From contig URNG01000032.1 in assembly GCA_900549295.1 (NCBI GenBank), positions 1-28,473 on the forward strand: 28,473 nucleotides of DNA, given 5' to 3'. Below, in pieces: positions 1 to 7,295 of the stretch; the stretch's first letter is position 1, and the number at the start of each line of letters is the position of its first letter. The DNA is from an uncultured Rhodocyclaceae bacterium (GTDB lineage Bacteria; Pseudomonadota; Gammaproteobacteria; Burkholderiales; Rhodocyclaceae). Under the pieces are notes generated by a model. The model saw nothing but the letters and a program-made list of their open reading frames with translations, did not search any database and had not been told where the DNA came from. The translations under genes and the position numbers were made by a program.

Positions 1-102
1 GAGGGCGGCGAATGGCTTGGCGGCATCGGTGTCTCCGGCGCTTCGGAAGCCGAAGACGAAATCTGCGCCCAGGCCGGGCTGGCCGCCATCGGACTGGCCT
101 GA
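1..102 (+). CDS. GlcG/HbpS-family protein, C-terminal fragment
   Basis: The window opens inside a reading frame that runs 33 codons to a TGA at 100-102. The fragment contains GGIGVSGASEAEDEICAQAG, which fits the conserved C-terminal end of the GlcG/HbpS (DUF336) family, where a GxIGVSG strand is followed by an E-D pair and a CAxAG helix. Members of this small alpha/beta family are described as haem- or cobalamin-linked proteins and often lie in catabolic operons; the exact role is not known. It ends 34 bases before dmpC on the same strand, so it is probably in the same operon. Only the last third or so of the gene is visible, so the family call rests on a short stretch. Confidence 0.7.
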   Translation, partial: EGGEWLGGIGVSGASEAEDEICAQAGLAAIGLA

Positions 103-136
103 AACGCATCCAAACCACAAGGACAAGAGCAAGAAA

Positions 137-1591
137 ATGAAGCAGATCCTCAACTTCATCAATGGCGAATTCGTCGCCACCAGGCAACGATTCGAGAAAC
201 GCACGCCGGTCGACAATGCGCTGATCGCGCAAGTGCACGAGGCCGGCAGGGCCGAAGTCGACGCCGCCGTCACCGCCGCCCGCGCCGCGCTCGCAGGCCC
301 GTGGGGCAGGATGACGGTGGCCGAGCGCACCGACATCCTGAACAAGGTCGCCGACGAAATCACCCGCCGTTTCGACGAATTTCTCGCCGCCGAATGCGCC
401 GATACCGGCAAACCGAAAAGCTTGGCTTCGCACATCGACATCCCGCGCGGTGCCGCCAATTTCAAGATCTTCGCCGACGTAATCAAGAACGCGCCGACCG
501 AATTCTTTGAAATGGCCACGCCGGACGGCAAGGGTGCGCTGAACTATGCCGTGCGTCGCCCGGTTGGCGTGGTCGGCGTGGTCTGCCCGTGGAATCTGCC
601 GCTCCTGCTGATGACCTGGAAGGTCGGCCCGGCGCTCGCCTGTGGCAACACCGTCGTCGTCAAGCCGTCGGAAGAAACGCCGTCCACCGCGACCTTGTTG
701 GGTGAGGTCATGAATGCCTGCGGCGTGCCGAAGGGCGTCTATAACGTCGTGCATGGCTTCGGGCCGGGCTCGGCGGGTGAGTTCCTGACCACCCACCAGG
801 GTGTCAACGCCATCACTTTCACCGGCGAAACGCGCACCGGCGCGGCGATCATGAAGGCCGCCGCCGAAGGCGCCCGGCCCGTGTCGCTGGAGATGGGCGG
901 CAAGAACCCGGCCATCGTTTTTGCCGATGCCGATCTCGATGTCGCCATCGAAGCCACCATCCGCTCCTGCTTCTCCAACTGCGGCCAGGTTTGCCTGGGT
1001 ACGGAGCGCGTCTATGTCGAGCGTTCCCTGTTCGACACTTTCGTCGCCCGCCTCAAGGAAGGTGCAGAAAAACTCAAGCTGGGTGCACCGGACGATGCGA
1101 GCGCCAGCATGGGGCCGCTGGTCAGCCAGGAACACCGCGACAAGGTGTTGTCGTACTACCGCAAGGCTGCCGAGGAAGGTGCCACCATCGTGACCGGCGG
1201 CGGCGTTCCGGACATGCCGGCAGCACTGGCAAACGGTGCCTGGGTGCAACCGACCATCTGGACGGGCCTGGGCGACGACGCCACAGTAGTGCGCGAGGAA
1301 ATCTTCGGGCCGTGCACCACGGTGATGCCCTTCGACAGCGAGGAAGAAGTCATCCGCCGCGCCAATGGCACCACCTATGGGCTGGCCGCCTCGGTATTCA
1401 CACAGAACGTTACCCGCGCCCACCGCGTCGCCAGTCAGCTCGAAACCGGCCTGGTCTGGGTCAATAGCTGGTTCCTGCGCGATCTGCGCACGCCTTTCGG
1501 CGGTGCCAAGCAGTCCGGCATCGGGCGCGAGGGCGGCGTCCATTCGCTCGAGTTCTATACCGAACTCAAGAACGTCTGCATCAAATTGTAG
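137..1591 (+). CDS. dmpC: 2-hydroxymuconic semialdehyde dehydrogenase
   Basis: NAD-dependent aldehyde dehydrogenase that oxidises 2-hydroxymuconate semialdehyde to 4-oxalocrotonate (enol form), the first step of the dehydrogenase branch after meta-cleavage of catechol. The 484-residue protein matches the usual family length. It shows the oxyanion-hole motif PWNLP (N153), FTGETRTG in the nucleotide site, the general base E252 in LEMGGKNP, and the nucleophile C286 in NCGQVCLG. The frame stays open upstream to an ATG at 17, but I chose the ATG at 137: it gives the standard MKQILNFINGEF start, and the longer form would overlap the preceding gene and add 40 residues foreign to the family. It is followed after 9 bases by dmpE. 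The substrate assignment rests on the meta-pathway neighbours as well as on the sequence. Confidence 0.93.
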   Translation: MKQILNFINGEFVATRQRFEKRTPVDNALIAQVHEAGRAEVDAAVTAARAALAGPWGRMTVAERTDILNKVADEITRRFDEFLAAECADTGKPKSLASHIDIPRGAANFKIFADVIKNAPTEFFEMATPDGKGALNYAVRRPVGVVGVVCPWNLPLLLMTWKVGPALACGNTVVVKPSEETPSTATLLGEVMNACGVPKGVYNVVHGFGPGSAGEFLTTHQGVNAITFTGETRTGAAIMKAAAEGARPVSLEMGGKNPAIVFADADLDVAIEATIRSCFSNCGQVCLGTERVYVERSLFDTFVARLKEGAEKLKLGAPDDASASMGPLVSQEHRDKVLSYYRKAAEEGATIVTGGGVPDMPAALANGAWVQPTIWTGLGDDATVVREEIFGPCTTVMPFDSEEEVIRRANGTTYGLAASVFTQNVTRAHRVASQLETGLVWVNSWFLRDLRTPFGGAKQSGIGREGGVHSLEFYTELKNVCIKL

Positions 1592-1600
1592 GAAAACACA

Positions 1601-2383
1601 ATGGAACAAGCACAAATCACGCAACTGGGCGACGAGCTGTACACCGCGCTGCTCGAGCGCCAGACCATCACGCCGCTGACCTCGCGCGGCCTCGAAATCA
1701 GCATCGAGGACGCCTATCACATCCAGCAGAGGATGCTGGCCCGCCGTATCGAGCAGGGTGAAAAAGTGGTCGGCAAGAAGATCGGCGTCACCAGTCAGGC
1801 GGTGATGAACGCCCTCGGCGTGCATCAGCCGGATTTCGGCTGGCTGCTCGATGGCATGGTGTACAACGAAGGCGAGTCGATTCCCTTCGACACGCTGATC
1901 CAACCCAAGGCCGAGGGCGAGATCGCCTTCCTGCTGAAAAAGGATCTGCAGGGGCCGGGTGTCACCGCCGCCGACGTGCTGGCCGCCACCGAAGGCGTCA
2001 TGGCCTGCTTCGAGATCGTCGATTCGCGCATCCGCGACTGGCAGATCAGGATTCAGGACACCGTCGCCGACAACGCTTCCTGCGGCGTTTTCGTGCTCGG
2101 CGATCAACTGGTGGACATCAGGAATCTCGATCTGGCGCTGTGCGGCATGGTGCTGGAGAAGAACGGCGAAATCATCGTCACCGGGGCCGGCGCGGCCACC
2201 CTCGGCCACCCGGTCAATGCCATGGTCTGGCTGGCCAATACCCTGGGCCGCCTGGGCATCGCCCTGAAGGCCGGCGACATCGTGCTGTCCGGCGCGCTGG
2301 GCGCGATGGTGCCGGTGCAGAAGGGCGACAACCTGCGCGTGACCATCGGCGGCATCGGCGGCTGCTCGGTGCGTTTCGTCTGA
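1601..2383 (+). CDS. dmpE: 2-oxopent-4-enoate hydratase
   Basis: Adds water to 2-hydroxypenta-2,4-dienoate (2-oxopent-4-enoate) to give 4-hydroxy-2-oxovalerate. The 260-residue product belongs to the hydratase/decarboxylase branch of the fumarylacetoacetate-hydrolase superfamily. The metal-binding acidic set is visible as E105 and E107 in KAEGEIAF plus E138 in ACFEIVDSR, and K60 lies in the GKKIG segment. It is related to dmpH in this operon. The pair is told apart by motif: this one has GKKIGVTS and QPKAEGEIAF (hydratase type), while dmpH has GLKCGLTS and HPKVEPEIAF (decarboxylase type). The start ATG follows an AGGAAAA ribosome site. In other bacteria the hydratase and decarboxylase form a complex, which suits their shared operon. 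Confidence 0.92.
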   Translation: MEQAQITQLGDELYTALLERQTITPLTSRGLEISIEDAYHIQQRMLARRIEQGEKVVGKKIGVTSQAVMNALGVHQPDFGWLLDGMVYNEGESIPFDTLIQPKAEGEIAFLLKKDLQGPGVTAADVLAATEGVMACFEIVDSRIRDWQIRIQDTVADNASCGVFVLGDQLVDIRNLDLALCGMVLEKNGEIIVTGAGAATLGHPVNAMVWLANTLGRLGIALKAGDIVLSGALGAMVPVQKGDNLRVTIGGIGGCSVRFV

Positions 2384-2393
2384 GCGCGCGGCC

Positions 2394-3188
2394 ATGAACC
2401 TGCAAATCTCTGGCAAACGCGCCCTGGTCAGCGGTTCGACCCAGGGCATCGGTTTTGCCATCGCAAGCGAACTGGCGCGCGAAGGCGTGCACGTCACCCT
2501 CAATGGCCGCCAGCAGGCCGGTGTCGATGCCGCCGTCGAACGCCTGCGGCAGATGCTGCCCAACGCCTGCATCGACGGCATCGCCGCCGATCTGGGCAGC
2601 GCCGCTGGGGTCGCCGCGTTGACCGGGCAACTGCCGGTGGTGGACATCCTGGTCAACAACCTCGGCATCTTCGACCCCGCGCCGTTTGCCGACATCGCCG
2701 ACGCTGAATGGCTGCGCTTCTTCGAGATCAACGTGCTGAGCGGCGTGCGTCTCGCCCGCCATTACCTGCCGGCGATGAAAGCCGCCGGCTGGGGGCGCGT
2801 CGTTTTCATCTCCAGCGAATCGGGCATCAATACGCCGGGTGAAATGATCCACTACGGCATGAGCAAGTCGGCGCAACTCGCGGTATCGCGCGGGCTGGCC
2901 CAGGACTGCGCCGGTACCGGCGTCACCGTCAACGCGGTATTGCCCGGCCCGACACGCTCGGAAGGCGTCGCCGATTTCTTCGCCAAGCTCGCCGCCGCCG
3001 AGGGCATCGACGGCGGTGAAATGGAACGCCGCTTCTTTGCCGAGGCGCGTCCGACTTCCATCCTCAAACGCATGATCGAGCCGGCGGAAGTCGCCGCGCT
3101 CGTCGCCTACGTGTGCAGCGACCGCGCCTCGGCCACCACCGGCGCGGCGCTGCGTGTCGAGGGCGGCGTCGTCCCCACCATCTCCTGA
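2394..3188 (+). CDS. SDR-family oxidoreductase within the meta-cleavage operon
   Basis: A classical short-chain dehydrogenase/reductase of 264 residues. It has the cofactor loop GSTQGIG (14-20), NNLG (88-91), N113, the catalytic serine near 140-141, and Y154-x-x-x-K158 in HYGMSKS, so it should be an active NAD(P)-dependent enzyme. N-terminal ISGKRALVSGSTQGIG is standard for the family. It begins 10 bases after dmpE and ends 21 bases before dmpF, inside the operon, where the well-studied dmp and xyl operons carry no SDR. No clear ribosome site precedes the ATG, so translation may be coupled to dmpE. The substrate cannot be read from the sequence. Options include a cis-dihydrodiol or hydroxy-acid dehydrogenase feeding the pathway, or a reductase acting on a side-chain ketone. 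Confidence 0.9.
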   Translation: MNLQISGKRALVSGSTQGIGFAIASELAREGVHVTLNGRQQAGVDAAVERLRQMLPNACIDGIAADLGSAAGVAALTGQLPVVDILVNNLGIFDPAPFADIADAEWLRFFEINVLSGVRLARHYLPAMKAAGWGRVVFISSESGINTPGEMIHYGMSKSAQLAVSRGLAQDCAGTGVTVNAVLPGPTRSEGVADFFAKLAAAEGIDGGEMERRFFAEARPTSILKRMIEPAEVAALVAYVCSDRASATTGAALRVEGGVVPTIS

Positions 3189-3209
3189 ACAGCGAAAGGT
3201 AAGCCTTCC

Positions 3210-4160
3210 ATGAGCAAGAAAATCAAATGCGCGCTGATCGGCCCCGGCAACATCGGCACCGATCTGCTCTACAAACTCAAGCGCAGCCCCTATCTCGAAC
3301 CGGCCTGGATGGTCGGCATCGACCCGGAATCGGAAGGTCTGAAACGGGCCGCCGAACTGGGCCTGAAAACCACCGCCGAGGGTGTCGACGGCCTGCTGCC
3401 GCATGTGCTGGCCGACGGCGTGCAGATCGCCTTCGATGCGACCAGCGCCTACGTCCACGCCGAGAACAGCCGCAAGCTGAACGAACTCGGCGTGCTGATG
3501 ATCGACCTGACGCCCGCCGCCATCGGCCCTTACTGCGTGCCGCCGGTCAATCTGGCCGAGCACGTCGGCAAGCGCGAGATGAACGTGAACATGGTCACTT
3601 GCGGCGGCCAGGCGACGATCCCGATGGTTGCCGCCGTTTCCCGCGTGCAGCGGGTGGTTTATGGCGAGATCGTCGCCACCGTGTCGTCGAAGAGCGCCGG
3701 TCCCGGCACGCGCAAGAACATTGACGAATTCACCCGCACCACCGCCGGCGCGGTCGAGAAGGTCGGCGGCGCGGAGAAGGGCAAGGCGATCATCATCATC
3801 AACCCGGCGGAGCCGCCGCTCATCATGCGCGACACCGTGCATTGCCTGGTCGATGGCGAGCCGAACCGCGAGGCGATCACCGCCTCCATCCACGCCATGA
3901 TCGGTGAAGTGCAGAAATACGTGCCGGGCTACCGCTTGGTGAACGGCCCGGTGTTCGACGGCAACCGCGTTTCGGTCTTTCTCGAAGTGCAGGGGCTGGG
4001 CGACTTCCTGCCGACCTACGCCGGCAATCTCGACATCATGACCGCCGCTGGCGCGCGCACCGCCGAGATGTTCGCCGAGGAAATCCTGGCCGGTCGCCTG
4101 ACCCTCGAGGCCAAAACGGTAAACGGCAAAGCGAAGCTCGCCGGTTGCGGTTCCCACTGA
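3210..4160 (+). CDS. dmpF: acetaldehyde dehydrogenase (acylating)
   Basis: Converts acetaldehyde, NAD and CoA to acetyl-CoA, using acetaldehyde channelled from the aldolase DmpG. The 316-residue length fits the DmpF/MhpF family. Visible are the N-terminal Rossmann loop GPGNIG (11-16), the catalytic C131 in NMVTCGGQATIP, and the SSKSAGPGTRKNIDEF segment typical of the family. The C-terminal half carries the DmpG-contacting dimerisation domain in known structures. It lies 15 bases upstream of dmpG, which fits the obligate bifunctional complex. The start ATG follows a GAAAGGT ribosome site. Confidence 0.95.
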   Translation: MSKKIKCALIGPGNIGTDLLYKLKRSPYLEPAWMVGIDPESEGLKRAAELGLKTTAEGVDGLLPHVLADGVQIAFDATSAYVHAENSRKLNELGVLMIDLTPAAIGPYCVPPVNLAEHVGKREMNVNMVTCGGQATIPMVAAVSRVQRVVYGEIVATVSSKSAGPGTRKNIDEFTRTTAGAVEKVGGAEKGKAIIIINPAEPPLIMRDTVHCLVDGEPNREAITASIHAMIGEVQKYVPGYRLVNGPVFDGNRVSVFLEVQGLGDFLPTYAGNLDIMTAAGARTAEMFAEEILAGRLTLEAKTVNGKAKLAGCGSH

Positions 4161-4175
4161 CAGCGGAGAAAGACA

Positions 4176-5207
4176 ATGAGCATTCAAGGCAAGAAAATCA
4201 CCGTCCACGACATGACGCTGCGCGACGGCATGCACCCCAAGCGTCACCAGATGTCGCTGGAACAGATGATCGCCATCGCCACCGGGCTGGACGAAGCCGG
4301 TATTCCGCTGATCGAAGTCACGCACGGCGACGGCCTCGGCGGCTCGTCGGTCAACTACGGTTTCCCGGCCCATACCGACGAGGAATACCTCGGCGCGGTG
4401 ATCCCTCGCATGCAACAGGCCAAGGTCTCGGCGCTCCTGCTGCCGGGCATCGGCACCGTCGATCACCTCAGGATGGCACGCGATCTCGGTGTACACACCA
4501 TCCGCGTCGCCACGCACTGCACCGAGGCCGACGTTTCCGAGCAGCACATCACCCTGGCCCGCAAGCTGGAAATGGACACCGTCGGCTTCCTGATGATGGC
4601 CCACATGAACAGCCCGGAGGGCCTGGTCAAGCAGGCCAAGCTGATGGAAGGCTACGGCGCGAACTGCATCTACGTCACCGATTCGGCGGGGCATCTGCTG
4701 CCGGAAACGGTCAAGTCCCGGCTGGGGGCGGTGCGCGAAGCCTTGAAACCGGAAACCGAACTGGGTTTCCACGGCCATCACAATCTGGCGATGGGCGTCG
4801 CCAACAGCATCGCTGCCGTCGAAGTCGGTGCCAACCGCATCGACGCTGCCGCCGCCGGTCTGGGCGCGGGCGCGGGCAACACGCCGATGGAAGTGTTCAT
4901 CGCCGTGTGCAGCCTGATGGGCGTCGAAACCGGCGTGGACGTGGCGAAGATCACCGACGTGGCCGAGGATCTGGTGGTGCCGATCATGGACTTCCCGATC
5001 CGCATCGACCGCGACGCATTGACGCTGGGCTACGCTGGCGTCTATGGCTCCTTCCTGCTGTTCGCCAAGCGCGCGGCGGTGAAATACGGCGTGCCGGCGC
5101 GGGAAATCCTGGTCGAACTGGGCCGTCGCGGCATGGTCGGCGGGCAGGAAGACATGATCGAGGACACGGCCATCACCATGGCCCGCGCACGGGGGCTGCT
5201 GCAATGA
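4176..5207 (+). CDS. dmpG: 4-hydroxy-2-oxovalerate aldolase
   Basis: Class II metal-dependent aldolase that splits 4-hydroxy-2-oxovalerate into pyruvate and acetaldehyde, the latter passed to DmpF. The 343-residue protein has the HMGL-like TIM-barrel signature: R16-D17 in MTLRDG, H20, and the metal ligands H199 and H201 in FHGHHN. The C-terminal communication domain follows and ends in the MARARGLLQ helix. An AGCGGAG ribosome site precedes the start. The stop overlaps the dmpH start as ATGA (5204-5207), which implies translational coupling. Confidence 0.95.
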   Translation: MSIQGKKITVHDMTLRDGMHPKRHQMSLEQMIAIATGLDEAGIPLIEVTHGDGLGGSSVNYGFPAHTDEEYLGAVIPRMQQAKVSALLLPGIGTVDHLRMARDLGVHTIRVATHCTEADVSEQHITLARKLEMDTVGFLMMAHMNSPEGLVKQAKLMEGYGANCIYVTDSAGHLLPETVKSRLGAVREALKPETELGFHGHHNLAMGVANSIAAVEVGANRIDAAAAGLGAGAGNTPMEVFIAVCSLMGVETGVDVAKITDVAEDLVVPIMDFPIRIDRDALTLGYAGVYGSFLLFAKRAAVKYGVPAREILVELGRRGMVGGQEDMIEDTAITMARARGLLQ

Positions 5208-5992
5208 AACTCGACCCGCAGACCATTGCCCGCCTCGCCGAGCATCTCGAAAACGCCGAGTTGCAGGCGCATGACGTGACCAAGATCACCGACGATCATC
5301 CCGACATGGATTGGGACGACGCCTACGCCATCCAGGCCGAGATCCTGCGCCGCAAGCTGGCGCGCGGCAACAAGGTGGTTGGCCTGAAATGCGGCCTGAC
5401 TTCCCGCGCCAAGATGCAGCAGATGGGCGTCGAGACGCCGTGCTTCGGTTTTCTCGCCGACTATTTCACGGTCGACGACGGCGGCACGGTGAAAACCGCC
5501 GAGCTGATCCATCCCAAGGTCGAGCCGGAAATCGCCTTCGTGCTGAAAAAGGCGCTGCGCGGTCCTGGCTGCCACGTCGGCGCGGTGCTGGCAGCGACCG
5601 ATTTCGTGATGCCGGGCATCGAAATCATTGATTCGCGCTACCGCGATTTCAAGTTCGATCTCAAGAGCGTCATTGCCGACAACTGTTCGTCCGCGCGCTA
5701 TGTGCTCGGCGGCCAGGCCGTGCCGGTGGCCGGGCTGGATCTGCGCACGCTCGGCGTGGTCATGGAGAAAAACGGCAAGCCGGTCGCGGTTGGCGCCGGC
5801 GCTGCCGTATTGGGTCATCCGGCGGCGGCAATCGCCATGCTGGCCAATCACCTCGGGGCGCGGGGCGAGGAAATTCCCGCCGGCACCATGATTCTTTCCG
5901 GCGGCGTCACCGAAGCGGTTTCCGTGGCCGCCGGTGATCACGTCAATCTGCGCGTCCAGTCGCTGGGCAGCGTCAGCGTTCATTTCAAATAA
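5204..5992 (+). CDS. dmpH: 4-oxalocrotonate decarboxylase
   Basis: Decarboxylates 2-oxo-3-hexenedioate (the keto form of 4-oxalocrotonate) to 2-oxopent-4-enoate, the substrate of DmpE. The 262-residue protein is in the same superfamily as DmpE, with metal ligands E107 and E109 in HPKVEPEIAF and E140 in MPGIEIIDSR; GLKCGLTS is typical of the decarboxylase group. The reading frame extends far upstream through dmpG in another frame, but the ATG at 5204 is the real start: it overlaps the dmpG stop as ATGA and gives the expected N-terminus MKLDPQTIARLAEHL. Magnesium dependence is known for the family. Confidence 0.93.
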   Translation: MKLDPQTIARLAEHLENAELQAHDVTKITDDHPDMDWDDAYAIQAEILRRKLARGNKVVGLKCGLTSRAKMQQMGVETPCFGFLADYFTVDDGGTVKTAELIHPKVEPEIAFVLKKALRGPGCHVGAVLAATDFVMPGIEIIDSRYRDFKFDLKSVIADNCSSARYVLGGQAVPVAGLDLRTLGVVMEKNGKPVAVGAGAAVLGHPAAAIAMLANHLGARGEEIPAGTMILSGGVTEAVSVAAGDHVNLRVQSLGSVSVHFK

Positions 5993-6010
5993 AGCGAAGG
6001 AGGAGACAAG

Positions 6011-6202
6011 GTGCCATTCGCTCAAGTGTTTCTGATCGAGGGGCGTAGTGAGGCGCAAAAGAAAGCGTTGATCGAAAAGGTCAGCGCCGCGATGGCGGAA
6101 GCCGTCGGTGCCCCGCTCGAGAATACCCGCGTCTGGATTCAGGAAGTGCCAAAGGAACAATGGGGCATTGGCGGCAAGACCGCCAAAGACCTGGGCCGCT
6201 AA
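6011..6202 (+). CDS. dmpI: 4-oxalocrotonate tautomerase
   Basis: Isomerises the enol form of 4-oxalocrotonate to the keto form required by DmpH. After removal of the initiator residue the protein has 62 residues, as in the family, starting with the catalytic Pro1 (PFAQVFLIEGRS), with Arg11 and Arg39 in place. Position 50 is Trp (EQWGIGG) where the studied xylH enzyme has Phe; this is a conservative change in the hydrophobic pocket. The start is GTG, supported by a very strong ribosome site AAGGAGGAG at 5997-6005, five bases upstream. It is the last recognised pathway gene before the envelope genes. Confidence 0.95.
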   Translation: MPFAQVFLIEGRSEAQKKALIEKVSAAMAEAVGAPLENTRVWIQEVPKEQWGIGGKTAKDLGR

Positions 6203-6206
6203 AAAC

Positions 6207-6266
6207 ACCATCCGCCATTTCCCGCCTGCGGGAGAGATCCGTCCTCAAAGGGCGGAGGGGGATGGT
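6207..6266 (+). repeat. nested inverted repeat in the dmpI-downstream gap
   Basis: The 88-base gap after dmpI holds an outer pair ACCATCC (6207-6213) with GGATGGT (6260-6266). Inside it is a compact hairpin TCCCG-CCTG-CGGGA (6220-6233). There is no run of T after either stem, so it does not look like a terminator. It may be a REP-like element or an RNA-processing or stability hairpin separating the pathway genes from the transport genes. This comes from reading the sequence only; no folding energy was computed. Confidence 0.4.
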
Positions 6267-6290
6267 CACGCCAAAAGAGGAGAAGGTGTG

Positions 6291-7277
6291 ATGTATCGAA
6301 TTTCATCGGGACGCGCCAGGCAAGGTGCGGCCGGTTTCGGAAAAGTGCTTGCCCTGCCCCTGCTGGCGCTGCTGGCAGCGTGTTCAGCCGGGCCCGACAT
6401 GAGCAAGATCGAGGCCGAACGGGCGCATGCCGTGCACCGTTACGACCTGGGGCAAAGCCTCGCGGCCAACGCGCAGGTCGTCGTCGCTGGCCTGCAAAGC
6501 GGTGCCGTCCTGGTTTCTGCCGATCTGGGCAGCACCTGGAAACGCCACGAACTCGGCCGGACTTCGCTGGTCGATATCGCGGTTTGCCACGATGGCGGCT
6601 TCATCGCCATCGACCACTATCGCAAATTGTGGTTTGCCGATGCAGGTGGCGAAAAATGGACATCAGTTGCCATCGAACAGCCCGAGACGCCCCTGAGCGT
6701 GGCCTGCGATCCGCAGGGCGGCTGGTGGATCGGTGGCACCCACGCACGCTTGGTGGTCAGCCGCGACCAGGGGCAAAGCTGGATGGCGCACGAACTGGGC
6801 GGCGATTTGCAGATCACCGCCGTGCAATTCATCGACGCGACGCACGCGGTGGCCCTGGGTGAGTTCGGTTTCATCGCCTTCTCCGAGGATGGCGGGCAGA
6901 ACTGGCGCAGGGGCGAAGCCCTGCCGGACGAGTTCTACCCTTACGCCGCGCTGTTTGCCGACCGCGATCAGGGTTGGGTGGCTGGCATCGCCGGCCAGAT
7001 CCTGCATACCAAGGACGGTGGCAAGCACTGGGAGAAACAGGAAAACGCAACCCAGGCATCGCTCTACCGCCTGTTCATGCATCGCGGTGTGCCGCATGGC
7101 GTGGGCGGCAGCGGTGTCATCGCCCGTCTCGACGGCGGCGTCTGGCGCAACGTGCGCTACCCCGATCCGCTGCCCGTCACCCTTGGCGCAGGCGCTTCCC
7201 TGCACGGGCAGAACGCGATCGTCGTCGGTGGTCCAGGCGGACTGCTGCGCACTGTCGGCTTTGCTGACAACACGTAA
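6291..7277 (+). CDS. YCF48-like beta-propeller lipoprotein
   Basis: Predicted lipoprotein of 328 residues with a basic, hydrophobic N-terminus and a lipobox LLAAC (lipid Cys31). The rest carries at least five Asp-box-like blade motifs of the S/T-x-D-x-G-x-x-W kind: near 76-83 (SADLGSTW), 117-123, 157-164 (SRDQGQSW), 198-205 (SEDGGQNW) and 240-247 (TKDGGKHW). That spacing fits a six- or seven-bladed propeller related to YCF48/HCF136. In plastids YCF48 is a photosystem II assembly factor, but bacterial copies beside RND transporters are taken as envelope partners of the transporter; the role here is inference. The ATG at 6291 was chosen for its GAGGAG ribosome site and because it exposes the signal sequence. 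The transporter gene follows after 18 bases. Confidence 0.85.
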   Translation: MYRISSGRARQGAAGFGKVLALPLLALLAACSAGPDMSKIEAERAHAVHRYDLGQSLAANAQVVVAGLQSGAVLVSADLGSTWKRHELGRTSLVDIAVCHDGGFIAIDHYRKLWFADAGGEKWTSVAIEQPETPLSVACDPQGGWWIGGTHARLVVSRDQGQSWMAHELGGDLQITAVQFIDATHAVALGEFGFIAFSEDGGQNWRRGEALPDEFYPYAALFADRDQGWVAGIAGQILHTKDGGKHWEKQENATQASLYRLFMHRGVPHGVGGSGVIARLDGGVWRNVRYPDPLPVTLGAGASLHGQNAIVVGGPGGLLRTVGFADNT

Positions 7278-7295
7278 TTCCGGAGATTCAGAATC

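Noticed and set aside
17..136. Upstream ATG for dmpC at 17
   Set aside because: The added 40 residues do not look like the family, and the segment is already coding for the GlcG/HbpS tail in another frame.
4145..5203. Long upstream extension of the dmpH frame through dmpG
   Set aside because: It reads dmpG out of frame as Arg/Gly-rich sequence; the ATG at 5204 gives the family N-terminus and the ATGA overlap.
2214..5204. A 996-codon open frame on the minus strand, opposite dmpE to dmpG
   Set aside because: It lies opposite genes with full catalytic motifs, is extremely rich in His, Asp, Arg and Gly as expected from antisense of high-GC codons, and matches no family pattern.
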